A program made the position numbers and the translations under genes. From Sphaerotilus sulfidivorans (GTDB taxonomy: Bacteria; Pseudomonadota; Gammaproteobacteria; Burkholderiales; Burkholderiaceae_C): a stretch of DNA of 64,000 bases. This document shows positions 62,125 through 64,000 of this stretch, one piece after another. The stretch lies in the NCBI RefSeq assembly GCF_013426975.1, contig NZ_JACCPY010000002.1, positions 186,001 through 250,000 of the forward strand. The letters run 5' to 3'. The notes under the pieces were generated by a model. That model was not told the origin of the DNA, did not search any database, and was given only the letters and a program-made list of their open reading frames with translations. Position 1 is the stretch's first letter. Every line of letters starts with the position of its first letter.

Positions 62125-62937
62125 TCAGAACTCGCCCAGCGCCCGGCTGCTGGCGAAGGCGAAATACTCGCGCAGCCAGGCGTTCCAGCGCAGATGGCGC
62201 GGCGTGGGCGCGCCGGCGGCACGCACCTGCGCATAGCCGGCCTGCCGGGCGATGCGCAGGCTGCGCGGCACATGGAAGTCGCTGGTGATCACCATGATGG
62301 CGGTGTGGCGCGGGTCCAGACCGACCTGCTCCAGCAGCGTCCGGCTGAAGACCAGGTTCTCGTGGGTGCTGGTGCTGCGCTCCTCCAGCAGCAGGCGCGC
62401 CTCGTCCAGGCCCCGGTCGCGCAGGTAGCGGCGCATCACTTCGGCCTCGGTGCAGCCGAAGCCCGGATCGACACCGCCGCTGACCACCACCCGCGCCTGA
62501 GGATAGGCCCGAGCCAGGTCCAGCCCGCGCTCGAGGCGCTGGCGCAGCGTTGGCGAGGGGCGGCAGTGGTTGGTGCCCGAACCGAGCACCAGGATCGCGC
62601 CGGGCGGCGCAGCGCTGAGGTCGGGACCCTCCCGTCCGGCCTGGGCGATCTGCAGGAAGAACAGCAGCAGGCTGGCCAGCCACAGCCAGAAGCCGATGCA
62701 CACCGCCCGCCACAGGCGCTGGCGCCAGCGCTGCTGCGCCAGCCAGTGCTGCCACTGCGCGCCGCGCCAGGCCAGGCCGATCAGCGCCAGCCCGATCGGC
62801 AGCGGCAGCACCACGCCCAGATGGCGCATGCCGATGGACATCAGCAGCAGCGCGTCGAGACAGAGCAGGGCGCCGGCCAGCAGCACCAGCAGGCGCGAGG
62901 CGGAGCGGACGGACGGGGGCAGGGCAAGGCGCAGCAT
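62125..62937 (-). CDS. YdcF/SanA-family (DUF218) membrane protein
   Basis: This 270-residue protein has about three N-terminal transmembrane helices (residues 15-105) and a DUF218 domain. AILVLGSGTNHCRPSPTLRQ, RVVVSGGVDPGFGCTEAEVM, the STSTHENLVFS loop and VITSDFHVPRSL match the YdcF/ElyC/SanA pattern. Members affect envelope integrity and cell-wall precursor use. The gene is 131 nt downstream in coordinate from the lipoprotein start, on the same strand. Confidence 0.87.
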   Translation of the reverse strand: MLRLALPPSVRSASRLLVLLAGALLCLDALLLMSIGMRHLGVVLPLPIGLALIGLAWRGAQWQHWLAQQRWRQRLWRAVCIGFWLWLASLLLFFLQIAQAGREGPDLSAAPPGAILVLGSGTNHCRPSPTLRQRLERGLDLARAYPQARVVVSGGVDPGFGCTEAEVMRRYLRDRGLDEARLLLEERSTSTHENLVFSRTLLEQVGLDPRHTAIMVITSDFHVPRSLRIARQAGYAQVRAAGAPTPRHLRWNAWLREYFAFASSRALGEF

Positions 62938-63012
62938 GTCGTGAAAGGCGGGAACAGGCCGCCACGATAGCCGCCACGACAGCTGCTGCGATCTCCGTCG
63001 ATTCAGCAGATT

Positions 63013-64000
63013 TCAGCAGATGCGTGGCAGCTGCTCGCCGCTGAGCCAGTCGACCACGCGCCGGCCGCCGAAGCGCGTGGCCATCTGCACGAAGCGGTGC
63101 GGGTCGTCGGTGACGAGGCCGATGCGCGCGGCCTGCTGCCCGAGCGGATGCGCCTGCATCGCCGCCAGCAGCGGGTCTGCCACGTCGGGTGCGCAGATCG
63201 CCACCAGCCGGCCCTCGCAGGCGACATAGAGCGGGTCGAGCCCGAGCAGCTCGCAGGCCGCCTCGACCTGCGCCCGCACCGGAATCTTTGCCTCGTCGAG
63301 CGTGATGCCGGTGCCCGACTGGCGGGTGATCTCGTTGAGCGTCGTCGCCAGCCCGCCGCGCGTCGGGTCGCGCAGCACGCGCACGCTGCCCTCCGGTACG
63401 GCCGCCAGCATGGCGGCGGTCAGGCCGTTGAGCGCGGCGCTGTCGGAGACGATCTCGGTCTCGAACTCCAGCGATTCGCGCTTCGACAGCACCGCCACGC
63501 CGTGGTCGCCGATCGGGCCCGACACCAGCACCACGTCGCCCGGCCGCGCCAGGTCGCCGCCCAGGCGCCGGCCCGGCGGCAGCCAGCCCGCGCCGGTGGT
63601 GTTGATGAAGACGCCGTCGCCGTGGCCCTGCTCGACCACCTTGGTGTCGCCGGTGACGATGGCCACGCCGGCCTCGCGCGCGGCCGCGGCCATCGAGTCG
63701 ACGATGCGCTTGAGGTCCGCCAGCGGCAGGCCCTCCTCCAGGATGAAGCTGGCCGACAGGTAGAGCGGCTGCGCGCCCATCATCGCCACGTCGTTGACGG
63801 TGCCGTGCACGCTCAAGGCGCCGATGTCGCCGCCGGGAAAGAACAGCGGCGAGATCACATGCGCGTCGGTGGCCAGCACCAGGCGGTGGCCGGCGGGCGG
63901 CGCGGGCAGCACCGCGCCGTCGTTGCCCTCGCGCAGCGCGGGATTGTCGAAGGCGCGCGCGAACAGCGCCTCGATCAGCTGCGCGCTGGCGCGGCCGCCG
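63013..64000 (-). CDS. hypE: hydrogenase maturation protein HypE (5' end cut by the window)
   Basis: The visible 329 codons cover most of HypE, which dehydrates the carbamoyl group on its C-terminal cysteine to thiocyanate for the cyanide ligands of [NiFe] hydrogenase. The C-terminus is LPRIC, the modified cysteine. SVHGTVNDVAMMGAQPLYLS and LRDPTRGGLATTLNEI are ATP-binding motifs of the PurM fold. The frame runs upstream through ASAQLIEALFARAFDNPAL to base 64000, so about 20-30 N-terminal residues lie outside. Confidence 0.94.
   Translation of the reverse strand, partial: GGRASAQLIEALFARAFDNPALREGNDGAVLPAPPAGHRLVLATDAHVISPLFFPGGDIGALSVHGTVNDVAMMGAQPLYLSASFILEEGLPLADLKRIVDSMAAAAREAGVAIVTGDTKVVEQGHGDGVFINTTGAGWLPPGRRLGGDLARPGDVVLVSGPIGDHGVAVLSKRESLEFETEIVSDSAALNGLTAAMLAAVPEGSVRVLRDPTRGGLATTLNEITRQSGTGITLDEAKIPVRAQVEAACELLGLDPLYVACEGRLVAICAPDVADPLLAAMQAHPLGQQAARIGLVTDDPHRFVQMATRFGGRRVVDWLSGEQLPRIC

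Overview
The window is a GC-rich bacterial chromosome segment. Gene order and protein families point to a betaproteobacterium of the order Burkholderiales, probably in the Leptothrix/Rubrivivax/Ideonella neighbourhood. The block rpsO-pnp-quinone oxidoreductase-tpiA-secG-tRNA-Leu-nuoA-N followed by the DUF2818 gene is typical of that order. The hydrogenase regulator genes and the chemoreceptor set fit a motile, metabolically versatile freshwater or soil organism. This assignment is inferred from gene content and was not tested against a database.

Layout. 1-5.1 kb holds ribosomal protein S15, polynucleotide phosphorylase, a quinone oxidoreductase, triosephosphate isomerase and SecG. 5.1-21.8 kb holds tRNA-Leu(GAG) inside a strongly structured leader, the complete 14-gene complex I operon nuoA-N, and a tail of three small genes (DUF2818, NUDIX, DUF1178). 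21.9-25.0 kb holds an FAD-linked oxidase, a DUF2069 membrane protein and a YihY-family membrane protein. 25.2-35.4 kb is a chemosensory region: an Aer-type energy-taxis receptor, a CBS protein, a HAMP-only membrane protein, two CheW, CheD, a soluble receptor with about seven tandem HAMP-like units, a STAS protein, CheY and a protein with a CheZ-like FQDxxxQ motif. aroC is embedded in it, and no CheA, CheB or CheR is present.

35.4-42.3 kb (minus strand) is a glycine module. A sigma70-like promoter and a tandem glycine riboswitch precede gcvT-gcvH-gcvP and a threonine aldolase, with a separate esterase downstream. 42.3-51.6 kb is a catabolic island: a LysR regulator divergent from a pim-like operon for beta-oxidation of dicarboxylyl-CoA, with a family III CoA-transferase and a periplasmic TctC/Bug solute-binding protein. 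etfB-etfA follow and can accept electrons from the two acyl-CoA dehydrogenases. 53.3-54.5 kb is a decay zone with two broken genes, an alpha/beta hydrolase and a CitE-like lyase.

54.5-64 kb (minus strand) is the edge of a hydrogenase regulatory/maturation locus. hoxB, the small subunit of a regulatory hydrogenase, overlaps hoxA, a sigma54 activator, and hypE is cut by the window end. Five genes not related to hydrogenase lie between hoxA and hypE: a PAP2 phosphatase, an exonuclease, a barrel-like exported protein overlapping an 818-residue lipoprotein, and a YdcF-family protein. The partners hoxC and hoxJ that normally follow hoxB are absent, and the CitE remnant sits there instead.

The most interesting points are the poly-HAMP receptor with its CheZ-like partner, the dicarboxylate operon with its palindromic operator and orphan binding protein, the truncated hydrogen-sensor locus, the uncharacterised lipoprotein/barrel pair, and the structured leader of the nuo operon. 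No CRISPR array, insertion sequence or prophage was seen.
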